From Niabella agricola (GTDB lineage Bacteria; Bacteroidota; Bacteroidia; Chitinophagales; Chitinophagaceae), in contig NZ_JAJHIZ010000003.1 of the NCBI RefSeq assembly GCF_021538615.1, forward strand, positions 2,852,001-2,916,000: a stretch of 64,000 nucleotides of DNA. Direction: 5' to 3'. A program made the translations under genes and the position numbers. Positions within the stretch are counted from its first letter, which is position 1. Every line of letters begins with the position of its first letter. Shown here piece by piece: positions 26,706 to 35,867 of this stretch. The notes under the pieces were generated by a model. It was given only the letters and a program-made list of their open reading frames with translations. It was not told the DNA's origin and ran no database searches.

Positions 26706-29700
26706 TTAAAAAGTAATGTTCATACCAAGTGTTACCGTACGCGCTCTTGGATAAGGGCTCCAATCGAAACCTGGCGTCAGCGCCGTGTTCCGTACAGAAA
26801 CCTCCGGATCTAATCCGGAATATTTGGTCCAGGTGGCCAGGTTCTGCGCAGAAAGATGCACCCGAGCCGCCTGGATCTTCCAGCGCTTCATCAATGCGGA
26901 TGAAAGATTATATCCCAACGATACCGTTTTTAACCGCAGGAACGATCCGTCTTCAATATTCCTGCTGGAGTAAACATTCGGCCCATAACCACCGGCCACC
27001 GGCAGCAGGCTGCTTTGATTATCAACAGACCACCGGTTCTCATAGCTTTTATACATATTCAGGTTCATCCTTGCTTCAGCTCCTTCGAAAACGATCCGGT
27101 TGGCGTTCAACACATCATTTCCATATGACCATTGTAAAAACACATTCAGATCAAATTGTCCGTAGCGGAAATTATTGGAAAAGCCACCAATATGTTTGGG
27201 ATTGGGATTGCCGATAATGGTTTGATCATTGGCATCTACGGCCCCATCTCCATTAATATCTTTGTATTTTATATATCCTGGTTTTATAAGTGACCGGTCG
27301 CCTCCGTTATTGGGCACATCCGGTTTCAACTCATAGGTTCCATTGGGTAATACATTGAAATCACTTATGGGATATAGGCCATCAAAAACATATCCGTAAA
27401 ATAAAGCCACGGGCTGTCCGGGTAACGCGATATAGGGTAGCGAATTATTAAAGCTGGCATTCCAGTTGGTGATACGGGTAATCAAACTGGGTTGATCCCC
27501 GTTCAGTTCCTTTATCTCGTTATTATTAAACGCAATGTTGAAATTAGATGACCAGGTAAAATTCTTGGTGCTTACATTTACGGTATTGAGGGTAAATTCA
27601 AGTCCTCTATTTGCTACAACACCAATATTTTTAAAGGCGGTCAGGTAACCCGTTGACGTAGGCAGCGACGCCTCCAGCAAGAGATCCGTGGTTCTTTTAT
27701 AATAGTAATCAGTAGTCAAACTGATGCGTTCTTTAAACAGGCTAACGTCCAGGCCCAGATCCAGGTTGGCGGTGCGTTCCCATTTTAGATTATTATTGCC
27801 AACCAGTATAGGAACCGTTCCCTTTATATAGGTACCATTAAAATAGTATCCGCTCTTGGTATTACCTGTATTGGAGGACACTTCCTGGTCCAGCACGCTG
27901 AGATAAGGAAAATCGGAAACCCTGTTGTTACCGGTAATACCATAGGATATCCTAAGTTTTGCAGCGGAGATTGCCTTGGCGGTTTTAAGAAAGGGTTCGT
28001 TTCCCAAATTCCAGGCAAAAGCGCCGGAGGGAAAATAGCCCCACCGGTTTTGAGGTGCGAATTTGGAAGATCCGTCACTCCGGAACGAAGCGGTAAACAG
28101 GTAACGCGAATTGTAGGTATAGTTCACACGCCCAAGCATGGATACAAGGGTAGAATAAGAACCCGAAGTTGTTTTTGAAAGTATGGTTCCCTGGTCAAGC
28201 CCCTTGATCCCCAGTACCTCGTTTGGCAATAAGATCGATACAAAGCCATTCCCCTGGGTGCTGTTGCGTTGCATGGTAAATCCTCCAACAGCATCTACCC
28301 GGTGTTTGCTGTTAAACGTCCGGTTGAAGGTAAGCAGGTTTTCATTCAGCAGGCTGCGGACATTCTGGTTATCAATCGAACCATTAATACCATAAGTAGC
28401 GCCATAAACCGTGCGCGGGTTTCCGGCTGCAGTTTTTGAATTATTAAACCGCTCAAACCGGAGATCTATATCGGTTAGTCCGCCATTTACCCGGAATTTA
28501 AAATATTTGAGAAACGAATATTCCAGGAATGCATTGGTGAAAAAAGATTTATTGAAAGCGTACATATACATGTTATTGGAGTTCACCACCGGGTTCACCC
28601 TTAAGTCGGTATTGGACGCCACTTCATCATCAAACGGTATATCTATAAAATCATCGCTTTCTCCCTTTCCGGTAACCGGCCGGTAACCCCAGGTGCTGTA
28701 AAGCAGGTAGGATGAAGCATTGCCGGCAGAAGAGCTGTTCAGATTGTCGCTGGTCAAATTGGCGATCTGCCCGTTTTTTATCGCCTGCGTATAATTGGTA
28801 TTGATGCCCGTTCTGAAATTTTTGCCAATACGTTGTTCAATCTGGAAACGGCCCTGATAACGTTTATATCCTCCATTGATCACTATGCCCTTTTGATCCA
28901 GGTAAGATCCGCTTACTGAATATTTGGTAGCGGCCGTTCCCCCTCTTACGGAAATACTGTGATTTTGCATAAAGGCATTTTGCAGCACATAGTCCTGCCA
29001 GTCTACTCCTTCCATATCCTTATACGATTCCAGTGTTTTACCATCCTGCAGGTACAGGCGCTCTGCCATTGTACGGTTCAGCTCCAGCTGGTATTTGACA
29101 AACTCATACGGGCTCATCACCGGAAGCTTCTTCATGGGATACTGAAGTCCCAGCCAGTTATTGTACGCTACCACCGGAGGCCCGGTTTTTCCCTGCTTTG
29201 TTTTGATGATGATGACACCATTGGCGCCCCTTGCTCCGTAAATAGCAGTGGAGGAAGCATCTTTCAGCACTTCAATGGATTCGATGTCATCCGGGTTAAT
29301 CGTATTGTTGTCCGGACTCTCCAGCGGAAAACCATCTACCACATATAATGGCGAGTTGGATTGTGTAATGGAATTACCTCCACGGATTACGATATTGCTG
29401 GTGCTTCCCGGCTGACCATCATTGGAGCTTACCTGCATACCGGCTACCCTTCCGGCCAGTGCATCTTCAAAAGAAACGACCGGCGCCTTTTCCATGTCTT
29501 TCATATTAACAGAACCTACAGACCCGGTGAGATCTTTCCGCTTTACTTCCCCATATGCAATTACCACCACATCATCCAGTACCTGGTTGCTGGGTGCCAA
29601 CTGTATTTTATAATGATTTTCGCCCGAAACAGGAACCGTTTGCGTGGTGTACCCTACCATGGAAATAACCATTACATCATTTTCCCGGATATTGGAGAGA

Positions 29701-29885
29701 TTAAAATTCCCCTTGGTATCGGTGATACCGGATACGGATTTGCCCTGTATAATAACAGTGGCCTTTTGCAGGGGCGTTCCATTTTCATCCGTAACAGTAC
29801 CGGTAACACTCTTTACGGTCTGCGCCAAACAGCTGATCGGAAAACTAAAGGCGAACAGCAACGGCAAGATTTTACTTCGTTTCAT
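26706..29885 (-). CDS. SusC/RagA family TonB-dependent outer membrane transporter
   Basis: The start at ATG 29885 (MKRSKILPL) is preferred; 29891 would be TTG. After the signal peptide (ISCLAQ) comes the carboxypeptidase-like regulatory domain VTGTVTDENGTPLQKATV. The SusC box VVIAYGEVKRKDLTGSV and the plug domain with DALAGRVAGMQVSSNDGQPG and YGARGANGVIIIKTKQG follow. The rest is a ~850-residue beta-barrel ending RTVTLGMNITF with a terminal aromatic. Glycan oligomers captured by SusD pass through this channel using TonB energy. It is the first gene of the operon, behind a clear Bacteroidota promoter at 29936-29966 on the same strand. Confidence 0.97.
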   Translation of the reverse strand: MKRSKILPLLFAFSFPISCLAQTVKSVTGTVTDENGTPLQKATVIIQGKSVSGITDTKGNFNLSNIRENDVMVISMVGYTTQTVPVSGENHYKIQLAPSNQVLDDVVVIAYGEVKRKDLTGSVGSVNMKDMEKAPVVSFEDALAGRVAGMQVSSNDGQPGSTSNIVIRGGNSITQSNSPLYVVDGFPLESPDNNTINPDDIESIEVLKDASSTAIYGARGANGVIIIKTKQGKTGPPVVAYNNWLGLQYPMKKLPVMSPYEFVKYQLELNRTMAERLYLQDGKTLESYKDMEGVDWQDYVLQNAFMQNHSISVRGGTAATKYSVSGSYLDQKGIVINGGYKRYQGRFQIEQRIGKNFRTGINTNYTQAIKNGQIANLTSDNLNSSSAGNASSYLLYSTWGYRPVTGKGESDDFIDIPFDDEVASNTDLRVNPVVNSNNMYMYAFNKSFFTNAFLEYSFLKYFKFRVNGGLTDIDLRFERFNNSKTAAGNPRTVYGATYGINGSIDNQNVRSLLNENLLTFNRTFNSKHRVDAVGGFTMQRNSTQGNGFVSILLPNEVLGIKGLDQGTILSKTTSGSYSTLVSMLGRVNYTYNSRYLFTASFRSDGSSKFAPQNRWGYFPSGAFAWNLGNEPFLKTAKAISAAKLRISYGITGNNRVSDFPYLSVLDQEVSSNTGNTKSGYYFNGTYIKGTVPILVGNNNLKWERTANLDLGLDVSLFKERISLTTDYYYKRTTDLLLEASLPTSTGYLTAFKNIGVVANRGLEFTLNTVNVSTKNFTWSSNFNIAFNNNEIKELNGDQPSLITRITNWNASFNNSLPYIALPGQPVALFYGYVFDGLYPISDFNVLPNGTYELKPDVPNNGGDRSLIKPGYIKYKDINGDGAVDANDQTIIGNPNPKHIGGFSNNFRYGQFDLNVFLQWSYGNDVLNANRIVFEGAEARMNLNMYKSYENRWSVDNQSSLLPVAGGYGPNVYSSRNIEDGSFLRLKTVSLGYNLSSALMKRWKIQAARVHLSAQNLATWTKYSGLDPEVSVRNTALTPGFDWSPYPRARTVTLGMNITF

Positions 29886-29935
29886 ACGCAATATTCGTTA
29901 TTTTATAGTCTGGTCTGGACTGGTATATATAAAAA

Positions 29936-29966
29936 CAAACATAGGCTTAATTTTCTTTTTTCCAAA
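29936..29966 (-). promoter_or_regulatory. Promoter of the susC operon
   Basis: On the minus strand TTTG (29966-29963), exactly 19 bases, then TATGTTTG (29943-29936), an exact fit to the Bacteroidota consensus TTTG-N19-TAnnTTTG. The expected transcript start is near 29929, giving a leader of about 45 bases. Confidence 0.75.
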
Positions 29967-30020
29967 TTTTTACATCATATTTTTTATAATCATTTTAAAA
30001 TAAATTAATTACACATATAT

Positions 30021-30032
30021 TATACTTGTATA
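30021..30032. promoter_or_regulatory. Candidate operator dyad between susC and its regulator
   Basis: TATAC-TT-GTATA is a 12-base inverted repeat located between the two divergent promoters. GntR- and LacI-type regulators bind such short dyads, so it could be the binding site of the adjacent regulator. The AT-rich setting makes chance occurrence possible. Confidence 0.35.
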
Positions 30033-30053
30033 CTAAAGCATCTCCGCTTCTGG

Positions 30054-30084
30054 TTTGGTTTGTTTTGGTTATTACTTACTTTTG
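30054..30084 (+). promoter_or_regulatory. Promoter of the GntR/LacI-hybrid regulator gene
   Basis: TTTG (30054-30057), 19 bases, TACTTTTG (30077-30084). This is the same spacing as the divergent susC promoter. The ATG at 30100 is only 15 bases further, so the leader is very short. Confidence 0.65.
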
Positions 30085-30099
30085 CCGGAAAGATTTTTT

Positions 30100-31131
30100 A
30101 TGAGCTCAGCAGTGGATGCAGATACAAAACAGGTGAAAAATGAACTACACGCCAAACTGAAGTATGAGCAATTATCAGAGTATATTATTTCGCTTATCGA
30201 AAGCGACCAATTACATATCGGAGATCAGATTCCTTCATTAAAGCAATTGCAGTTACAACTCCGGATGAGTAAGGAAACGTTGCTAAAGGGATTGAATCAC
30301 CTGGTTGAAAAAGGCATCATAGAATCGATATACCGTAAAGGTTATTTTGTAAGGAAAAAAGCCATTGATCATAATTTCCGGATCTTCCTGCTGCTGGACA
30401 AAATGAACATTATGCGGGAACAACTCTACAGGAGTTTGTTCGATCACTTAAAGGAACGCGCAGATATTGACATTTATTTTCACCACCATAATTACCAGGT
30501 ATTTGAAAAACTGATTCGGGAAAACCTGGGAAAATATACACATTATGTCATCGCTACTTTTCTTAAAGAAGATGTGACACCCCTGTTAAACCAGATCCCG
30601 GATAAGAAGAGAATTATCATCGACCTTCATGAAAAAGGTTTAACAGGGAACTATAACAGTATTTATCAGGATTTTGGATACGATATCTATCACAGCCTCC
30701 TTGCGCTGAATCATGAATTGTCCAAATACAAACGGCTTATTCTTGTAGCCCATCCGGAAGCGGTTCATGCCCGCCTGGTGATTGACGGCTTTCTACGTTA
30801 TTGCACCGAAACCCAATTTCCCTACCTGATCCAATCGGAGATTGATGAAAAAAATTTCCGGAAAGGCAATGCATATGTAACATTCAGCCGATACAATACC
30901 GATGACGTGGCATTGATAAAGCTGGCCCGTAAAAAAAAGCTGACCCTTGGGAAAGAGGTGGGACTGATTTCCTATAATGATACCGATGTAAAAGAAATTC
31001 TTGAAGGGGGTATCACGGTGATCTCAACAGACTTTGAGGCCATGGGTAGGTCCGTTGCCGAAGTGGTGCTGGGTGATCAAATCGTAGTAAAACGTAATCC
31101 CACAAAACTCATTAAAAGAAAATCATTATAA
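30100..31131 (+). CDS. GntR-family transcriptional regulator with LacI-type sensor domain
   Basis: The start at ATG 30100 (MSSAVDADTK) follows the promoter by 15 bases; the longer frame from 30055 has a hydrophobic, unlikely leader. Residues ~20-95 form a GntR winged helix (KYEQLSEYIISLIESDQL, IPSLKQLQLQLRMSKETLLKGLNHL, GIIESIYRKGYFV). The remaining ~245 residues resemble the periplasmic-binding-protein-like sensor of LacI regulators (RIFLLLDKMN, VIATFLKEDV, EVGLISYNDTDVKEIL, GITVISTDFEAMGRSVAEVVLG). Such hybrids bind a sugar and switch the adjacent operon. It is divergent from susC and almost certainly controls the locus, in place of an HTCS or sigma/anti-sigma pair. Confidence 0.9.
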   Translation: MSSAVDADTKQVKNELHAKLKYEQLSEYIISLIESDQLHIGDQIPSLKQLQLQLRMSKETLLKGLNHLVEKGIIESIYRKGYFVRKKAIDHNFRIFLLLDKMNIMREQLYRSLFDHLKERADIDIYFHHHNYQVFEKLIRENLGKYTHYVIATFLKEDVTPLLNQIPDKKRIIIDLHEKGLTGNYNSIYQDFGYDIYHSLLALNHELSKYKRLILVAHPEAVHARLVIDGFLRYCTETQFPYLIQSEIDEKNFRKGNAYVTFSRYNTDDVALIKLARKKKLTLGKEVGLISYNDTDVKEILEGGITVISTDFEAMGRSVAEVVLGDQIVVKRNPTKLIKRKSL

Positions 31132-31371
31132 ATCTGGAAGGCATAGGCGCCCGATCATAGGCGTTTGCTTAATCGTTTAAAGTAAATTATGCGTCCGACT
31201 TGAAAGGTTAATCGCCAATAGGCTCTTTGTATAAAGCTGCTCTGTTATCCGCATACTTTAAAATGGCAGCCGCTCAGTTAATGAAGGCCTTGTCTGAAGG
31301 CAGAGCTATGGTCGTTCTATATTAAAGAAAAGGTGTAGATCCGAAAATGAACGAAATAATTCGTACTCCTG

Positions 31372-32109
31372 CTAATCGGCTACGGGCACATCAATATGCC
31401 GTTCATGATCCCCTTTTTTATCCAGCACAAAATTCAGCGCTAAATAAATAAAATGCAGGTTTCTGTTTCCCGACGGAGCTAATTCCCGTTGCCACATATA
31501 CCCTGTAGAGGTACCTACAGTTTTTGTAAACTGGTAGCCAAATCCTGCAAACAGGCGACTCCTTTTTAAGAGATCTGCTTTGGGACCAAAAAACAACTCT
31601 TCAAATCCGTTTATAAAAAAAGTTTTGGGCTCCACTTTTTTGCTGTTGATGGGTAACGTAGCGCTGAGCCGGTAACGAAACCGCTGATCGGTTTTGTTTA
31701 CATCCGTTTGAGGATAGTGGAAAAAACGCTGCTCGGCGCGGCCCCGGTGATCCATTTTCAATTTACCGATCTTGTTGGTGAACGTATACTGCAGCCAAAG
31801 GCGTAGCTCCCGTTGATAACGTTCATGTTCCCGGTATGTAATATATCGGCCAAACCCGATAAAGGGTTGATTGTTCTTATCAATATTATACCCGATCCCG
31901 CCCTTGGTTTCAGTATAATCCAGCGGTGTAAAATGTTCGATGGAACGCGCCTGCAATTCTGTATAAGCCATCCACCTGGAATTGAATTTATAAGTAAGCG
32001 ACGTCATCAAAAAGCCGGAAAGATGCTCCTTACTTTGGGTTTGAGAAATACACCGTTGGGTGATAGTTAAAAAAAGGATTGCAATGAATACTGTGCAACT
32101 ACGAAACAT
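31372..32109 (-). CDS. DUF2490 domain-containing probable outer membrane protein
   Basis: 245 residues with a signal peptide (IAILFLTITQRCISQ). Repeated amphipathic beta strands follow (LTYKFNSRWMAYTELQARS, WLQYTFTNKIGKLKMDHRGRAEQRF, LFAGFGYQFTKTVGTSTGYMWQRE, FIYLALNFVLD), typical of DUF2490 barrels. The function of the family is unknown. It stands alone between the regulator and mnmG. The 240-base gap before it (31132-31371) shows no gene or clear signal. Confidence 0.8.
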   Translation of the reverse strand: MFRSCTVFIAILFLTITQRCISQTQSKEHLSGFLMTSLTYKFNSRWMAYTELQARSIEHFTPLDYTETKGGIGYNIDKNNQPFIGFGRYITYREHERYQRELRLWLQYTFTNKIGKLKMDHRGRAEQRFFHYPQTDVNKTDQRFRYRLSATLPINSKKVEPKTFFINGFEELFFGPKADLLKRSRLFAGFGYQFTKTVGTSTGYMWQRELAPSGNRNLHFIYLALNFVLDKKGDHERHIDVPVAD

Positions 32110-32186
32110 AACTGATTTTTACCGCGGATGAAAAACGGATTTAACAGACAGGCTTGTTACTGAACCGAATGATTATTTTTTTTGCC

Positions 32187-34055
32187 TTACCGACCCATAT
32201 ATACCATCAGGATTTGGATATCGCTGGGTTTAATACCGGAAATCCGGCTGGCCTGCCCCAGGGTTTGCGGCCGGATACGATTTAATTTTTCTTTGGCTTC
32301 ATTTCCAAGAGAACTTAATCGCGTATAATCGAAACCGGAGGGAATCGACAGATTTTCCATTTCACTCATCCGGTTTACCAGTTCCCGCTCCTTTTCAATA
32401 TACGTTTCATATTTGGTAAGGATGGAAGCCTGCTCCAATTCCTCCCTGGTATAATTTTTTACCTGTTCCTTCAAAAAAGGTATGGCGTCCACCAGGTTGT
32501 CCAACTCAATATCCGGTCGCAATAAGAGCTTTTCTGCCTTTTGTTTTTCCTGAATCGGGGAAGAATTATGATCGGCTAAAAACCCATTGATTTCCTCAGG
32601 CCGGAGCATAGTTTCTTTTAATATAGCTCTAATATTGACTATATTTTTATTTTTTTGCCGTATTTTATCCATTCTTTCCTCTGAAGCCAAGCCCAATTGA
32701 TAACTGATAGGGGTAAGCCGTGCATCTGCATTATCCTGGCGAAGCAGGGTACGGTATTCTGCTCGCGAAGTAAACATGCGGTATGGTTCTTCAGTCCCTT
32801 TGTTAATCAGGTCATCAATCAACACGCCGATATAGGCGTCGCTTCTTTTCAATGTAAACGGATCTTTTCCGTGTGCCTTCAAATGAGCATTGATACCTGC
32901 CATGATTCCCTGGCAGGCGGCTTCCTCATACCCCGTGGTTCCATTAATCTGACCAGCGAAGTATAAATTATATATTATTTTAGTTTCTAATGTGTTTTGA
33001 AGCTGGGTGGGGGGAAAATAATCGTATTCGATAGCGTAGCCCGGCCGGAATAAACGGACGCTTTCAAATCCGGGAACCATCTTGAGCGCTGCATATTGCA
33101 CTTCTTCCGGCAGCGAAGTAGAAAACCCGTTCACATAAATTTCTACGGTGTTCCAACCTTCAGGTTCTATAAAGAGTTGGTGTCGCTCCTTGTCTGCAAA
33201 GCGATTAATCTTGTCTTCAATACTCGGACAATAACGCGGTCCCACTCCATCAATGCGTCCGGCGTACATCGGGCTCCGATCAAAGCCTGTCTTTAACATA
33301 TCATGTACTTTCTGATCGGTATAAGTGATCCAGCAGCAGCGCTGTTTAGAGGCATCAATTTTCGGCGTATCTGTAAATGAAAAACCAACGATATCGGCAT
33401 CTCCTTCCTGTACTTCCATTTTTTTATAGTCCAGGCTCCTTCCGTCTACCCTGGGAGGTGTTCCGGTTTTTAAACGGTCACTTTCAAATCCCAGATCAAC
33501 CAACTGCTCGGTAATACCACTGGCGGCCTTTTCTGCCACACGTCCTCCCCCAAATTGTTTTTCACCGATATGAATGATCCCATTCAGGAAGGTTCCATTT
33601 GTTAATACAACCGCCTTACTCCGAATTTCATGTCCTAAACCGGTGATTACCCCCCTTACAATCCCATCCTTTACAAGTAAACCCTTTACCATATCCTGAT
33701 AGAAATCAAGGTTAGGTGTCTGTTCCAGCATTTCTCTCCACTTGGCAGCAAATAACATCCGATCGCTTTGCGCCCTGGGACTCCACATGGCGGGACCTTT
33801 TGACCGGTTCAGCATCCGGAACTGAATCATGGAAAGATCCGTAACAACCCCGGAGTACCCTCCAAGGGCATCAATTTCTCTAACAATCTGTCCCTTCGCA
33901 ATACCCCCCATTGCCGGATTACAGCTCATTTGAGCAATAGTCTGCATATTCATGGTTACCAACAGGGTTTTGGAACCCATATTAGCGGCAGCGGCAGCGG
34001 CTTCACAACCTGCGTGCCCAGCACCAACAACAATTACATCATATTCTGGAAACAT
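32187..34055 (-). CDS. mnmG: tRNA uridine-5-carboxymethylaminomethyl modification enzyme MnmG (GidA)
   Basis: 622 residues, full length for the family. N-terminal FAD motif: VIVVGAGHAGCEAAAAAANMG. Signature segments are MSCNPAMGGIAKGQIVREIDALGG, GTFLNGIIHIGEKQFGGGR, LKTGTPPRVDGRSLDY, and the C-terminal GQINGTTGYEEAACQGIMAG and TSRAEYRTLLRQDNAD. With MnmE it installs the cmnm5 group at wobble U34 of certain tRNAs using FAD and methylene-tetrahydrofolate. In many bacteria this gene lies close to the replication origin. Here its upstream region carries five parS-like sites, which supports that placement. Confidence 0.98.
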   Translation of the reverse strand: MFPEYDVIVVGAGHAGCEAAAAAANMGSKTLLVTMNMQTIAQMSCNPAMGGIAKGQIVREIDALGGYSGVVTDLSMIQFRMLNRSKGPAMWSPRAQSDRMLFAAKWREMLEQTPNLDFYQDMVKGLLVKDGIVRGVITGLGHEIRSKAVVLTNGTFLNGIIHIGEKQFGGGRVAEKAASGITEQLVDLGFESDRLKTGTPPRVDGRSLDYKKMEVQEGDADIVGFSFTDTPKIDASKQRCCWITYTDQKVHDMLKTGFDRSPMYAGRIDGVGPRYCPSIEDKINRFADKERHQLFIEPEGWNTVEIYVNGFSTSLPEEVQYAALKMVPGFESVRLFRPGYAIEYDYFPPTQLQNTLETKIIYNLYFAGQINGTTGYEEAACQGIMAGINAHLKAHGKDPFTLKRSDAYIGVLIDDLINKGTEEPYRMFTSRAEYRTLLRQDNADARLTPISYQLGLASEERMDKIRQKNKNIVNIRAILKETMLRPEEINGFLADHNSSPIQEKQKAEKLLLRPDIELDNLVDAIPFLKEQVKNYTREELEQASILTKYETYIEKERELVNRMSEMENLSIPSGFDYTRLSSLGNEAKEKLNRIRPQTLGQASRISGIKPSDIQILMVYMGR

Positions 34056-34178
34056 GCGTGCAAAATTACGCCATTCCTTTTATAAGTAACTCCCAGATAC
34101 ATTATCGGGTAAACTCAGCCACTAAATCAGACAGGCATTATTTTACTCCTATATTTATAGGTATTGCGTTATACTATC

Positions 34179-34543
34179 GTTCCACGTGAAACAAATCCTT
34201 AAATCAATCCAGCCTATAGCCTATAATTAAACGCGAGTTTTTTTATTTCATAACCTGTTCCACGTGAAACAGCCGGAATAATACATGATCCCTATTAATT
34301 AGAAACGCCACTGCTAAAGCAATATCTCAACATTACAAGGCGGACCCATTATTATTCCAATTTGTTGGTCGCACATAACGTTTCACGTGAAACAATGGAT
34401 ACCCTATTACTATTCCTTCCCAATATTAAATATAAATAGGCCTTATACTAATTTATAAAATACTACGATCGTTCCACGTGAAACAAATTTATTAGGTCTA
34501 TATTCAATACACCAGGTAAACCACTTTCTGTTTCACGTGAAAC
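34179..34543. promoter_or_regulatory. Cluster of five parS (ParB-binding) sites
   Basis: The 489-base gap between mnmG and ybeY contains five 14-base matches to the parS core GTTNCACGTGAAAC: 34179-34192, 34257-34270, 34380-34393, 34471-34484 and 34530-34543. The third and fifth are perfect palindromes; the other three have C in the free position. Spacing start-to-start is 78, 123, 91 and 59 bases. The background is AT-rich, so chance is negligible. ParB nucleates on such sites to load SMC and segregate the origin region. No gene is seen in this gap; ybeY starts 439 bases to the right on the minus strand and ends 2 bases after the last site. Confidence 0.93.
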
Positions 34544-34544
34544 G

Positions 34545-34982
34545 TTATTTAAACCCATAGCGCTGAAGACATTCATCTTCTTTTGTCCGCATCAGCTTCT
34601 GTTCAGCCTCTGTTTTATCATTGTAACCACATAAATGTAAGGCCCCATGAAAAATTACCCGGTGCAGCTCCTTGGAAATGGACAGGTTTAATCCCCGGGC
34701 ATTGGAACGAACCGTATCAACACTGATAAAAATATCCGCCACCATCGGCTCAGAAGGCTTTTCGCGCAAATCGAAGGTGATAATATCCGTGTAGTAATCA
34801 TGTTTCAGGTATTGCCGGTTGATTTCCAGGATCTCTTCATCACCACAAAACACGTAATGCAACATATCCAGCTCCCGGTTGTTTTCTCTAAATAGAATAG
34901 CAAGAGAATGCTTCAGCCGGTTCCGGTCTTTAAGCGATATATTTTTACGAAAGGAAAAGGTTATTTGAGGTAAATGCTTCAC
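34545..34982 (-). CDS. ybeY: rRNA maturation endoribonuclease YbeY
   Basis: 145 residues starting with GTG at 34982. The UPF0054 hallmarks are present: LDMLHYVFCGDEEILEINRQYL, HDYYTDIITFDL, GDIFIS-like VADIFISVDTV, and the metal site HGALHLCGYNDK. The usual signature is HxxxHxxGxxH; here the third ligand is Asp (GYND), a substitution I believe is usual in Bacteroidota. YbeY is a zinc-dependent single-strand RNase in 16S rRNA 3'-end maturation and ribosome quality control. Its stop codon sits two bases after the parS cluster. Confidence 0.94.
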   Translation of the reverse strand: MKHLPQITFSFRKNISLKDRNRLKHSLAILFRENNRELDMLHYVFCGDEEILEINRQYLKHDYYTDIITFDLREKPSEPMVADIFISVDTVRSNARGLNLSISKELHRVIFHGALHLCGYNDKTEAEQKLMRTKEDECLQRYGFK

Positions 34983-35041
34983 ACTGATATTTTTTCAAAA
35001 TTCGTAAATAAAACACAACCCACAATAGCTAGATTTGCAGT

Positions 35042-35287
35042 ATGGAACAACAAAAGGAACTTCTTCTTTCAGATCTAAAGCCGGGACAGCGTGCCCGCAT
35101 ACAAAAATTCACTACGGAAGAGATCTTCCTTAAATTGATGGAAATGGGTTGCTTGCCCGGTGAAGAGATCGAAATTATTAAGATCGCCCCATTAAATGAT
35201 CCGATATCCATTTCAGTAGCAGGATATACGCTCAGCCTTAGGTTGGATGAGGCTCGGTTTATCGTCGTGTCTACCATAAACTATTGA
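35042..35287 (+). CDS. FeoA domain-containing small protein
   Basis: 81 residues with an SH3-like FeoA fold: LLLSDLKPGQRARIQKF, LKLMEMGCLPGEEIEIIK, APLNDPISISVAGYTLSLR. FeoA-type proteins accompany ferrous iron permease FeoB or regulate metal functions, but no feoB is adjacent here. The next gene, nadD, starts 8 bases after its stop codon, so the two are probably co-transcribed. The exact partner is not evident. Confidence 0.85.
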   Translation: MEQQKELLLSDLKPGQRARIQKFTTEEIFLKLMEMGCLPGEEIEIIKIAPLNDPISISVAGYTLSLRLDEARFIVVSTINY

Positions 35288-35294
35288 TCCTCCT

Positions 35295-35867
35295 ATGAAA
35301 ATTGGTTTATTCTTTGGTTCCTTTAATCCAATCCATCATGCGCACCTGATTATTGCCAACCACATCCTGAATGAGGGATTGGTTGAAAAAGTATGGCTCG
35401 TTGTTTCTCCGCATAACCCTCTAAAAGAAACCGCTGCACTTCTAAATGAAAACCAGCGCCTACACCTTACCCGCCTGGCAATTGAAACAGATACGCGGAT
35501 GCAGGCCATCGATATCGAATTTACCTTACCCAGACCTTCTTATACCGCTGTAACATTGGCGCACCTAACAGAGAAATATCCCAAACATGAGTTTGCAGTA
35601 ATCCTCGGCGGAGATAGTTTTCAGAATATAAAAAGGTGGAAGAATTATAATTATATATTAGAAAATTTTAATATATTAATATATAAAAGACCCGGTTTTG
35701 AAATTGATACCCGGTTAAGTGATCGTATAAAAATACTGGATGCGCCGCTGCTTGAAATATCGGCTACAGCCATCCGTCAGCTTATCAGGGCCAGGAAATC
35801 TATCCGGTACCTGCTGCCAGAGGCAGTAATAGAAGAGATTGAAAAATCGGGTTACTTTAGAAAATAA
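35295..35867 (+). CDS. nadD: Nicotinate (nicotinamide) mononucleotide adenylyltransferase NadD
   Basis: 190 residues. The nucleotidyltransferase motif [16 protein letters not shown] ([GS]xFxPxHxxH) is at the N-terminus, followed by [23 protein letters not shown] and the C-terminal [12 protein letters not shown] (ISSTxIR-type) motif. It transfers AMP from ATP to nicotinate mononucleotide, the penultimate step of NAD synthesis; nadA lies 4 kb away. Its 3' end overlaps the convergent chromate transporter gene by 16 bases. Confidence 0.96.
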   Translation: MKIGLFFGSFNPIHHAHLIIANHILNEGLVEKVWLVVSPHNPLKETAALLNENQRLHLTRLAIETDTRMQAIDIEFTLPRPSYTAVTLAHLTEKYPKHEFAVILGGDSFQNIKRWKNYNYILENFNILIYKRPGFEIDTRLSDRIKILDAPLLEISATAIRQLIRARKSIRYLLPEAVIEEIEKSGYFRK

